Position numbers and translations under genes: made by a program. From a virus: 30,588 bases of DNA. The DNA is taken from IMG/VR virus record IMGVR_UViG_3300033571_007312, positions 1 through 30,588 of that record, one strand, 5' to 3'. This document shows positions 22,457 to 28,495 of this stretch, in pieces; position 1 is the first letter of the stretch; every line of letters begins with the position of its first letter. The notes under the pieces are model-generated. The model searched no databases. It was given only the letters and a program-made list of their open reading frames with translations, and had not been told where the DNA came from.

Positions 22457-23635
22457 ATGATTGAGATTTTACCTTTTAACAAAACATTGTTTAATGAGTT
22501 TAACTTAGATAAACAAGAACTAACTAAGTATTGTTATATTAATAACATAGACCTTATATCTAAACTATTAGTTTCTAAATTACCTATATCAAATACAAGA
22601 ATAGCATTGAAAAATATATTTGACTTTTTAACATATATTGATTTAGAATTAAATAAATCTAAAAATACGGTTATACCTATATCATCAAAGAAATTAGAAG
22701 AGTTCTTTTCAAGAAATTTATATAAACAATATATGATTTTATTACAAAACTTAGGTGTTATTACAGCTGTAAGTTATGATGATGGTTCATATTATAAACC
22801 AGGTCAATTATATACACAATATAGAATTCATAATAATTATATTAATGAAGAAGATTTAGCTATTATTATTTTAGATGAAGATAGAAGTAAAAATGAATTT
22901 GTAAATGAAGTAGAAGATTTAGATGAAAGATATATTAAGACTATAAAAACAATAGAGATTAACATAAAAGAAGCCATTAAATCAGAAATACAATACTTTA
23001 ATGATAATAACCTATCAGTATCTACATTAAGAAATAGAATTTCAAGATTGTTTTACACAAGAAGAAAAAGATATATTAAGAAAGGTAAGAATGTTGATAG
23101 AATATATCACTCATTTACTAATGTAAGTAGAGTATCAAGAAAACATATTGACTTAAAAATGTTTAACATAGACATTAAGAATTGTCAGCCACTACTTTTA
23201 GTTTATTTACTAAAGAAAAATAATATGTCTATAGATGAAAATTATCAATTAGATTGTGAAAGTGGTTTATTCTATGAAAAGTTTATTGGTATAAATAATT
23301 GTGATAGAGACCAAACTAAAGTATCTTTATATAAGAATATATTCTTTGGTTTTAGTATTAAAAATCAATTTAATAAAAGATTTAGTGAATTATATCCTAA
23401 AACTTGGTCATCATTAAATGAAATCAATAATAGTAATGTATCATTAGCCTCACAATTACAAAATATAGAGAGTGAATTATTTAATAATTTAATACCTAAT
23501 AAGTCAAAACATTATTTTACTTTATTTGATGCGATATATTTTGATGATATGAGAGATATAAGACCTATATCTAAGTCTATAGATGACTTTTTCAATAGTT
23601 TAGATATAGAAGTTAAAACTGAAATAACAATATAG
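22457..23635 (+). CDS. Superfamily-A polymerase-like replication protein (TV-Pol-like)
   Basis: 392 aa. Residues about 75-130 look like a winged helix (ISSKKLEEFFSRNLYKQYMI then a beta wing). The C-terminal half has three blocks in the order and spacing of family-A polymerases: motif A NIDIKNCQP with Asp239; motif B R284-xxx-K288 followed by FFGF (296-299), like the R...K...YG fingers helix; and motif C LFDAIYF with Asp358 (replacing HDE). RIYHSFTNVSRVSRKH precedes motif A. This resembles the compact TV-Pol family of mobile elements and viruses, for which primase-polymerase activity has been proposed. It leads the early block next to the structured region. Assignment is from motif reading; activity is inferred. 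Confidence 0.6.
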   Translation: MIEILPFNKTLFNEFNLDKQELTKYCYINNIDLISKLLVSKLPISNTRIALKNIFDFLTYIDLELNKSKNTVIPISSKKLEEFFSRNLYKQYMILLQNLGVITAVSYDDGSYYKPGQLYTQYRIHNNYINEEDLAIIILDEDRSKNEFVNEVEDLDERYIKTIKTIEINIKEAIKSEIQYFNDNNLSVSTLRNRISRLFYTRRKRYIKKGKNVDRIYHSFTNVSRVSRKHIDLKMFNIDIKNCQPLLLVYLLKKNNMSIDENYQLDCESGLFYEKFIGINNCDRDQTKVSLYKNIFFGFSIKNQFNKRFSELYPKTWSSLNEINNSNVSLASQLQNIESELFNNLIPNKSKHYFTLFDAIYFDDMRDIRPISKSIDDFFNSLDIEVKTEITI

Positions 23636-23668
23636 AAAAAAATGACTTTTTTAACTTAATATATAATA
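23634..23668 (+). promoter_or_regulatory. Early-type motif, copy 2
   Basis: AGAAAAAAATGAC, then TTTTTTAACTTAATATATAATA. Its first bases overlap the TAG stop of the polymerase-like gene. The next gene starts at 23685 after the shared leader end AAAGAATATGG. Confidence 0.65.
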
Positions 23669-23684
23669 AAAAATAACAAAGAAT

Positions 23685-23915
23685 ATGGAAAGAAAATGTA
23701 ACTATCGCAATTGTAATAACTACTTACCAGATGAAATGAAATCTAATGCTAAGTATTGTAGTAGAAATTGTAAATCTTGTGAAAGAAAATACAATAAAAG
23801 GGAGGACAATAAAATTAAACAAGAGAAAGAACATATTAAGAAATTACTAATACAAGTTAAAGAACAAACTATAAGTGATGATGTTATGAAATTATTTAAT
23901 TTAATTAACAAATAA
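23685..23915 (+). CDS. Small zinc-finger-like protein
   Basis: 76 aa. Cysteines at 5, 10, 25, 29 and 32 in CNYRNCNN ... YCSRNCKSCERKY form a treble-clef-like zinc cluster; the rest is a Lys/Glu helix. Short Cys-cluster proteins of this type are frequent in phage early regions and often bind DNA or RNA polymerase. It stands alone between two early-type motifs, so it has its own transcription signals. Contains the only in-gene AGGGAGGACA word on the plus strand (23809-23818). No enzymatic function is implied. Confidence 0.6.
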   Translation: MERKCNYRNCNNYLPDEMKSNAKYCSRNCKSCERKYNKREDNKIKQEKEHIKKLLIQVKEQTISDDVMKLFNLINK

Positions 23916-23934
23916 CTATAAAAAATCCACATAT

Positions 23935-23970
23935 AGAAAAAAATGAGTTTTAGAACTTAATATATAATAA
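23935..23970 (+). promoter_or_regulatory. Early-type motif, copy 3
   Basis: AGAAAAAAATGAG, then TTTTAGAACTTAATATATAATA, with the leader end AAAAGAATATGG before the gene at 23987. It differs from copy 2 at only a few positions. Confidence 0.65.
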
Positions 23971-23986
23971 AAAAGAACAAAAGAAT

Positions 23987-24184
23987 ATGGAAACACAAAA
24001 ACAAAAAGTAATCTTCTTTATAGACCAACTTAGAGAAGAAATGTTTAAGAACACTATTTATGATAGTGAGCTTAAAATGTTAAGAAAAAAGTATATCTAC
24101 AAAGACATTTCTGGTGGTGAGCTTGTAAAAGATGTTGAGTATCTAATCAACATGAAAAATATAAACTACTACTATGAAAAATAA
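23987..24184 (+). CDS. Small hypothetical early protein
   Basis: 65 aa, charged and helical (METQKQKVIFFIDQLREEMF ... NMKNINYYYEK). No family recognised and no cysteines. First of a four-gene overlapping run (this gene, 24174, 24301, 24441) behind early-type motif copy 3. The end overlaps the next start by 11 bases. Expressed early if the motif is a promoter. Confidence 0.55.
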   Translation: METQKQKVIFFIDQLREEMFKNTIYDSELKMLRKKYIYKDISGGELVKDVEYLINMKNINYYYEK

Positions 24185-24338
24185 TATAGATGAATTACTA
24201 ATTAAACAAGCTGAATTAATAGCTGAAATGTTTGAGGTGAATGGTCATCCAACATTAGCAAAAGAACAAAGAAGAAATGTTAAAAAAAGAAAAAAAGAAT
24301 ATGAAAACAAAAGAAGAGTTGAAAGAGAGAATAATTGA
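24174..24338 (+). CDS. Small hypothetical basic protein
   Basis: 54 aa, ATG 24174, TGA 24336-24338. The N-terminal helix (MKNNIDELLIKQAELIAEMF) is followed by a very basic C-terminus (RRNVKKRKKEY, NKRRVEREN). Overlaps the preceding gene by 11 bases and the next by 38 bases in another frame. A nucleic-acid-binding role would fit the charge but is not shown. Confidence 0.45.
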   Translation: MKNNIDELLIKQAELIAEMFEVNGHPTLAKEQRRNVKKRKKEYENKRRVERENN

Positions 24339-24444
24339 ATTAAACTATGAAACTCTAAAATACTTAGATAAAGGTGATAGAGATAAACTATTAGCGATTA
24401 GAAAAGAGATGACTGAATTAATAAATGAATACTTAGAAAGATGA
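24301..24444 (+). CDS. Small hypothetical helical protein
   Basis: 47 aa, ATG 24301, TGA 24442-24444. Entirely helical with alternating Lys/Glu and Leu/Ile (TKEELKERIIELNYETLKYL ... LINEYLER). It overlaps the preceding gene by 38 bases and the next gene by ATGA (start 24441). The coupled starts favour a real gene. Unknown function. Confidence 0.5.
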   Translation: MKTKEELKERIIELNYETLKYLDKGDRDKLLAIRKEMTELINEYLER

Positions 24445-24785
24445 AATTTTGTAATAAATGTGAAGAAATAAAAGAGTTGAGATACTTTTACGCAAGAACT
24501 GACAAGTATGGTCGTGTTAGATATGGTTATACTTGTAAGTCTTGTTTAGGTGTTAAAAACCCAGAAAGAATTACTAAACAAAAAACAATTGAAGTAAAAC
24601 CTACAAAGAAAGAAATTAAATCTTTTGTAAAAGAAATGAGTGATAAAGGTGGTTACTTTGATTTTGTTGATAGTTTAAGATTAGTTGATTTATTCACAAG
24701 ACAATATGGTATAGTATTCACTTCATTCTCTATTGAAGATGAATTGATGTATATGTGGGAAGAATTAAAAAGTGGAAAAAAGTGA
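24441..24785 (+). CDS. Zinc-ribbon-like protein
   Basis: 114 aa. The N-terminus has CNKC (4-7) and CKSC (32-35) separated by 24 residues with aromatic YFYARTDKYGRVRYG, a zinc-ribbon resembling the N-terminal module of some phage endonucleases of the VII/HNH type. No HNH catalytic His/Asn motif follows; the rest is a Lys-rich linker and a helical domain (FDFVDSLRLVDLFTRQYG ... LMYMWEELKSGKK). Start ATG overlaps the upstream TGA. The TGA at its end is inside early-type motif copy 4. Likely nucleic-acid binding; function not known. Confidence 0.55.
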   Translation: MKFCNKCEEIKELRYFYARTDKYGRVRYGYTCKSCLGVKNPERITKQKTIEVKPTKKEIKSFVKEMSDKGGYFDFVDSLRLVDLFTRQYGIVFTSFSIEDELMYMWEELKSGKK

Positions 24786-24808
24786 CTTTTTTAACTTAAT
24801 ATATACTA
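24774..24808 (+). promoter_or_regulatory. Early-type motif, copy 4
   Basis: GGAAAAAAGTGACTTTTTTAACTTAATATATACTATA, preceding the gene at 24830. The TGA stop of the upstream gene is the TGA of the conserved ATGAC/GTGAC element, so the motif and the gene end share bases. Confidence 0.65.
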
Positions 24809-24829
24809 TACAAAAAAAAATTAACCACT

Positions 24830-25210
24830 ATGAGTTTATTAGATGTAAGAAAAGAAATAGATAGTAGATTAGGCTATTTACCTGAATGGATAGATACAAA
24901 AAGTCCTACGCATAAGAAAGTATGGCATACAATAGAAGATTGTCATGAAATACTATTTGTTCTTTTAGTAAATATGATTTTAAGCGAAAAGGCTATTTAC
25001 AAAATAGCAAGAAGATTTGATGATTACATTAATGAGATTATTGATTTAGTTGATGGTGAATTACAAATACTACTAAACATATATTTTTTATCAGTAGTTG
25101 AATACATGATTTTAGTATGTTTAGAGAATGAAGAATATGAAGCAGCAACCAACCTTAGAAATTTTAACACTTTATATTTTCAAGAAAATGTAAATGATGT
25201 AGATGAATAA
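24830..25210 (+). CDS. Hypothetical helical protein
   Basis: 126 aa, mostly helical with a hydrophobic centre (ILFVLLVNMILSEKAIYKIA, ILLNIYFLSVVEYMILVCLE) that is amphipathic and not clearly transmembrane. No recognised motif. Its stop overlaps the sigma-like gene start by 8 bases, so the two are coupled and may work together. It could be a partner of the sigma-like protein, but that is speculation based only on position. Confidence 0.55.
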   Translation: MSLLDVRKEIDSRLGYLPEWIDTKSPTHKKVWHTIEDCHEILFVLLVNMILSEKAIYKIARRFDDYINEIIDLVDGELQILLNIYFLSVVEYMILVCLENEEYEAATNLRNFNTLYFQENVNDVDE

Positions 25211-25724
25211 GGATGAGATTATACTTTATATATGGAATAATAAAAATGTTTTAGCTTATTGTAAAGTAGTAGGTGGAAACAACTGGGATGAATTAAGAAG
25301 TGAGTTAATAGGACAACTTTACTTAATGGATATAAATAAACTCTTACAAGCTTATTACACAAACTTTTTAGAATACTTATGTTTTACAATATGTAGTAGA
25401 ATTAAGAAAGGTAAGATTGCTGATACAGGCATCTTCTATAACTATTCATCTGTAAATATGGAAACAGATGGTGTAGGTGTTGATGTTGTTGATGATAATG
25501 TAAATGTTGCTGAATTATATGATAAAGTTCTTTCTTTAATAGATGAACAACATTGGTATAATAAAACATTGTTTAAGCATTATTACATTGATGGTATGAA
25601 GTTAAGAGAGATAAGTGAAATGTATGGAATAAATATAAAGAGTATTCATTACGCAATCGGTAAGATTAAGAATGAAATAAAAAAACAAATTGAAGATGAC
25701 AACAATGATTTTATTTGGAGCTAA
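25203..25724 (+). CDS. Sigma-factor-like transcription protein
   Basis: 173 aa. The N-terminal half is helical, with NNWDELRSELIGQLYLMDIN resembling a short sigma region 2-like helix set. The C-terminal 55 residues (LIDEQHWYNKTLFKHYYIDG, KLREISEMYGINIKSIHYAI) form a region-4-like helix-turn-helix in which the segment at about 132-155 should contact DNA. Small sigma-70/ECF-like proteins with this layout are encoded in Bacteroidota phages. It lies in the early block, before the late genes, so it is the best candidate for the factor reading the late-type motif. Region 2 is weak, and the protein could instead be an unrelated HTH regulator. Confidence 0.55.
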   Translation: MNKDEIILYIWNNKNVLAYCKVVGGNNWDELRSELIGQLYLMDINKLLQAYYTNFLEYLCFTICSRIKKGKIADTGIFYNYSSVNMETDGVGVDVVDDNVNVAELYDKVLSLIDEQHWYNKTLFKHYYIDGMKLREISEMYGINIKSIHYAIGKIKNEIKKQIEDDNNDFIWS

Positions 25725-25965
25725 ACTATTTATGTTTAGTTGGTTAATGACGAGGTTTCAACCTATACAAATGTTATTAGAAGCACTACCTGATAAACTA
25801 CTAACTAATATAATTAAATTACTATTTAGTTGTTTAATGTGTTTTAGTTTTTGGACTACACTAATTTACACAGGAGACTTTTTCTTTGCGTCTATTATGG
25901 CGTTTATAGGTTTCTGGTATGATAAGATAATCGGTTTCTATGAGAATAGAGTTAGATTAAAATAA
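25690..25965 (+). CDS. Small membrane protein
   Basis: 91 aa with two or three hydrophobic segments (MILFGAKLFMFSWLM, IIKLLFSCLMCFSFWTTLIY, FFFASIMAFIGFWY) and a basic end. The start overlaps the sigma-like gene by 35 bases; the ATG at 25696 (two codons later) is an alternative. Likely sits in the inner membrane. Phage early membrane proteins often mediate exclusion or host takeover, but nothing here shows which. Confidence 0.55.
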   Translation: MKMTTMILFGAKLFMFSWLMTRFQPIQMLLEALPDKLLTNIIKLLFSCLMCFSFWTTLIYTGDFFFASIMAFIGFWYDKIIGFYENRVRLK

Positions 25966-25979
25966 AAATAAAAACTATT

Positions 25980-26117
25980 ATGAAAAAACAAACATCAATT
26001 AAAGTTCATTTTAAGAAGCCTAAAGTAAAAAGAAAAGGTATTCATTCTAAATGTAAAAGTTCTAAGAATAAAAATTCTAAAAATTATATAAAAAAATATA
26101 AAGGACAAGGTAAATAG
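25980..26117 (+). CDS. Small very basic conserved phage protein
   Basis: 45 aa, ATG 25980, TAG 26115-26117. Highly Lys-rich with the pattern VKRKGIHSKCKSSKNKNSKN ... KYKGQGK. Very similar small basic proteins (KGIHSKxKxSKxKxSKNY ... GQGK) occur widely in Bacteroidota phages in my recollection, so it is probably real despite its length. The charge suggests nucleic-acid binding. Its TAG stop is the TAG that opens early-type motif copy 5. Confidence 0.7.
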   Translation: MKKQTSIKVHFKKPKVKRKGIHSKCKSSKNKNSKNYIKKYKGQGK

Positions 26118-26150
26118 AAAAAAATGACTTTTTTAACTTAATATATAAAA
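26115..26150 (+). promoter_or_regulatory. Early-type motif, copy 5
   Basis: TAGAAAAAAATGACTTTTTT, then AACTTAATATATAAAA, before the gene at 26167. It is a consensus copy, and its first three bases are the stop codon of the upstream small basic gene. Confidence 0.7.
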
Positions 26151-26166
26151 GAAAAACAAAAAGAAT

Positions 26167-26364
26167 ATGGGACAAAGAGAAGTTTATTTACAGAATGGCT
26201 TTAGTTATTCAGTTAAATTAAAACAAATTAAATCAAAACAATACACAGAATTCACGGTGTTTTATCATGATATAGAAATATATTGCTCAACAATTAACTG
26301 GAGAATTGATACTGAAAAAGTTTTCATTAAAATATGTGAAGACTTTCTACAAAATAATTATTAA
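26167..26364 (+). CDS. Small hypothetical protein
   Basis: 65 aa with predicted beta strands (GFSYSVKLKQIKSKQYTEFT, VFYHDIEIYCSTINW) and a final helix. No family recognised. It is the first gene of the last early-type unit and is followed by a start one base after its stop (26366). Early expression is inferred from the upstream motif. Confidence 0.55.
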   Translation: MGQREVYLQNGFSYSVKLKQIKSKQYTEFTVFYHDIEIYCSTINWRIDTEKVFIKICEDFLQNNY

Positions 26365-26365
26365 T

Positions 26366-26644
26366 ATGAAAGATATAAAAGAACTTATGAAAGGTAAAGA
26401 ATTAGTTATTGACCCTTCAATTGAATTAGAAAATGTATTAGATGAATTAATTAGAAACTTTAAGGTTAAGATTATATCTTATTCTGATAATGAAGAAGTA
26501 TTGACTAACATATACTTTGTTATGAAGACATACTTTTCTGATGCGGTTGTTGATGATGTTATTAAAAGTTGTTTAGATAAATCAGCTGAACCTATATTGA
26601 TTAAAGGATTAAGAAATAAAAAAATAGATGAGTTATTAAAATGA
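26366..26644 (+). CDS. Hypothetical protein (start corrected to 26366)
   Basis: 92 aa from ATG 26366 (MKDIKELMKGKELVIDPSIE). An upstream ATG at 26306 is in frame but lies within the preceding gene and adds a Lys/Phe/Tyr-rich shadow segment, so the later start is preferred. Alpha/beta with an acidic centre (ELENVLDELIRNFKVKIISY) and a helical end. Function unknown. Its TGA overlaps the next ATG (AAAATGA). Confidence 0.55.
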   Translation: MKDIKELMKGKELVIDPSIELENVLDELIRNFKVKIISYSDNEEVLTNIYFVMKTYFSDAVVDDVIKSCLDKSAEPILIKGLRNKKIDELLK

Positions 26645-26931
26645 ATAAAAAATGTATAGTAGATAAAATGATTGATTTAACAAAATATACACAATCAATA
26701 AAAGAAGATGGTTGTTTAACAGAATTATTTGTTGTTATTAAGAAAGATGTTTATGATGACATTAGAAAACATGATGGTGAGTTTTGTTACAATGAAAGAG
26801 TATTTACTCTAAAAGAATTTAATACTGATTTAATTGGTTTAGGATATGATTGTGATTATCATGTCTTATTAGTAATGAATGAAGTTGATTGGAGTAAAAG
26901 AGATAGAAAAATAAAAGAATTAGGATTATGA
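26641..26931 (+). CDS. Hypothetical protein
   Basis: 96 aa, acidic to neutral, alpha/beta (CLTELFVVIKKDVYDDIRKH, YDCDYHVLLVMNEVDWSKRD). Four scattered cysteines without a CxxC pattern. Start overlaps the previous stop and its own TGA overlaps the next ATG by four bases, i.e. tight translational coupling. No function recognised. Confidence 0.55.
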   Translation: MNKKCIVDKMIDLTKYTQSIKEDGCLTELFVVIKKDVYDDIRKHDGEFCYNERVFTLKEFNTDLIGLGYDCDYHVLLVMNEVDWSKRDRKIKELGL

Positions 26932-27137
26932 TTACACTACTTATATTAAATTATATCATATGGATTTATGAAGCGATTACATATGATAAAAGAATTTCAC
27001 AAATGAATATAGATGAGATGACTAAAGATATGGCTATGAGCTTAAAACCAATTGTTTTAGCTATTAGTCTTATACCATATATATCTTTAGTTGATTTTAT
27101 ACTAAAACCTTTAATAAAAAAACATTTTAACTTATGA
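26928..27137 (+). CDS. Small membrane protein
   Basis: 69 aa with hydrophobic segments at about 1-15 (MITLLILNYIIWIYE) and 41-60 (PIVLAISLIPYISLVDFIL) separated by a charged loop. Probably two membrane passes. Coupled at both ends (ATGA overlaps). Function unknown. Confidence 0.5.
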   Translation: MITLLILNYIIWIYEAITYDKRISQMNIDEMTKDMAMSLKPIVLAISLIPYISLVDFILKPLIKKHFNL

Positions 27138-27334
27138 CAGAAGATTTTAAGAATTGGTGGTTACACTATGTATCAGGTAAAACACCAGAAGGTTATTTCT
27201 ACCTACCATTAGAACCGAAACATATAAATGATATGACACCTGAAGAGTTTGATTTATTAGATGCCTCAGAATGGGAATTGAAAGATGACAACGCATATGG
27301 TATAGTATGGTTTTTATGTAAAAAAATAAATTAA
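27134..27334 (+). CDS. Small acidic hypothetical protein
   Basis: 66 aa, Trp-rich (FKNWWLHYVSG, ASEWELKDDNAYGIVWFLC) with LYPLEPK-like turns. Acidic, no membrane segment. It overlaps the previous gene by four bases and is followed four bases later by the next. Acidic small phage proteins can mimic DNA or bind host enzymes, but there is no direct evidence. Confidence 0.5.
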   Translation: MTEDFKNWWLHYVSGKTPEGYFYLPLEPKHINDMTPEEFDLLDASEWELKDDNAYGIVWFLCKKIN

Positions 27335-27338
27335 GAAT

Positions 27339-27722
27339 ATGAATAGAAAAGAAGAACTAAGAAAAGAAGTAGATAAACTCTACTATGTAGATGCTATAGA
27401 CATATATCATATGTATCAACATCTACGACAACAAAAAATATGTAAAGTAAGAGTATATAGTAAAGATGAAATTAAAGAAAACTTTTTCTGTTATGATAAA
27501 GATGCTAATGATATACTAATAGAACTACTTAATAAATGTAAATACTTTGATGTGGAACCATATGATAATAGTAGTAATTTAGTTTCAGTAGAAGATATGC
27601 GTAGAGAATTAAAATGGTATGAAAGTATAATACAATCTGACTTTGTAGTAAATGTAATGGCTATATCTATAATAGCTTTACTAATAACAGGATTATTTCA
27701 AGTAATAACTTGGATTTTCTAA
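27339..27722 (+). CDS. Hypothetical protein with C-terminal membrane anchor
   Basis: 127 aa. The first 100 residues are helical and charged (EELRKEVDKLYYVDAIDIYH, DANDILIELLNKCKYFDVEP), and the last 22 (VVNVMAISIIALLITGLFQV) form a tail anchor. This layout places the soluble domain in the cytoplasm. No family recognised. It is the penultimate gene before the terminase unit. Confidence 0.5.
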   Translation: MNRKEELRKEVDKLYYVDAIDIYHMYQHLRQQKICKVRVYSKDEIKENFFCYDKDANDILIELLNKCKYFDVEPYDNSSNLVSVEDMRRELKWYESIIQSDFVVNVMAISIIALLITGLFQVITWIF

Positions 27723-27731
27723 AAAAAGAAA

Positions 27732-27995
27732 ATGAGTAAGAAAATGAGTAAGAAAAAAGAATTAGACCCAGACAGAATGTTTTCAGTAGAAGACAAAGAA
27801 GAGATTTTAAGACTATTTAAGATTGCTACAGCAAATCAAAGTGATATGGATAGTATTTATCATCTATATAAAAAATACATCAATCCTAAGGCAGTTATGT
27901 ATCAAATAAATTGTAAATGTAATTCATCTATTAGTTCATACTATCAAGGTGTTTTAGATTTCTATGCTGATAATGCTGAGAAATTTGTTGAATAA
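27732..27995 (+). CDS. Hypothetical protein before terminase
   Basis: 87 aa (start at 27732; an exact 12-base duplication ATGAGTAAGAAA gives a second start at 27744). The body is helical with KYINPKAVMYQINCKCNSSI near the end. No zinc pattern beyond CKC. It lies just upstream of late promoter copy 5 and the terminase small subunit. It could be an additional packaging or regulatory gene, but nothing specific is visible. Confidence 0.55.
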   Translation: MSKKMSKKKELDPDRMFSVEDKEEILRLFKIATANQSDMDSIYHLYKKYINPKAVMYQINCKCNSSISSYYQGVLDFYADNAEKFVE

Positions 27996-27997
27996 GA

Positions 27998-28032
27998 TTT
28001 AGAAAATATAAAAAAATTTCTATTATTAGTGT
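27998..28032 (+). promoter_or_regulatory. Late-type promoter motif, copy 5 (before terminase)
   Basis: TTTAGAAAATATAAAAAAATTTCTATTATTAGTGTA. It is the most divergent copy but keeps both blocks and the spacing. The spacer after it holds a GC-rich TACCGGCG. Drives terS and terL if functional. Confidence 0.6.
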
Positions 28033-28072
28033 AATACCGGCGTAAAGTTAGGTTAAAAAATTAGATTTAAGC

Positions 28073-28495
28073 ATGCCAAAACAAATAAAAACAGAAGACT
28101 TAGTTAATGGTGTAGTAAAGATGAAAGTTGAGAATGGTGCTTCTAATAAGACCATTCTTGACTTTCTAATGAATGACTTAGGTTATGGTCAATCATACGC
28201 CTATGAAGTTATGAGAGAAGCCAGAAAGAAAATACAAGAGATATGGGATAAGAATGCTGAAGCACATTTAGAAGAAGCAAAGGCACATTTAGAAGAATTG
28301 TATGAGAATGCTATTAGAAGAAAAGATATGAAGTTGGCTTTACAAGTCAGACAAGAACTGAATAAACTTATGGGTCTATATTCACCTGAAAAACTTGATA
28401 TAACATCTAACGGTCAAACTATATCAGAGATAAAAATAATTGAAATAAGAAATGAGCAGAAGCCTGGAGCTGAAGACAACACCAGTGTTCAGTAA
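28073..28495 (+). CDS. terS: Terminase small subunit
   Basis: 140 aa. N-terminal helix-turn-helix-like region (LVNGVVKMKVENGASNKTIL then YGQSYAYEVMREARKK) would recognise the packaging site. A central coiled coil (EAHLEEAKAHLEELYENAI) oligomerises it, and an acidic tail (KIIEIRNEQKPGAED) contacts the large subunit. This fits the small terminase plan and the position directly before terL, overlapping it by 44 bases. Behind late promoter copy 5. Strong on context, medium on motif. Confidence 0.75.
   Translation: MPKQIKTEDLVNGVVKMKVENGASNKTILDFLMNDLGYGQSYAYEVMREARKKIQEIWDKNAEAHLEEAKAHLEELYENAIRRKDMKLALQVRQELNKLMGLYSPEKLDITSNGQTISEIKIIEIRNEQKPGAEDNTSVQ

Noticed and set aside
26306-26365. Upstream start for the gene ending at 26644
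   Set aside because: Lies inside the previous gene and adds a low-complexity segment; ATG 26366, one base after that gene's stop, is better.
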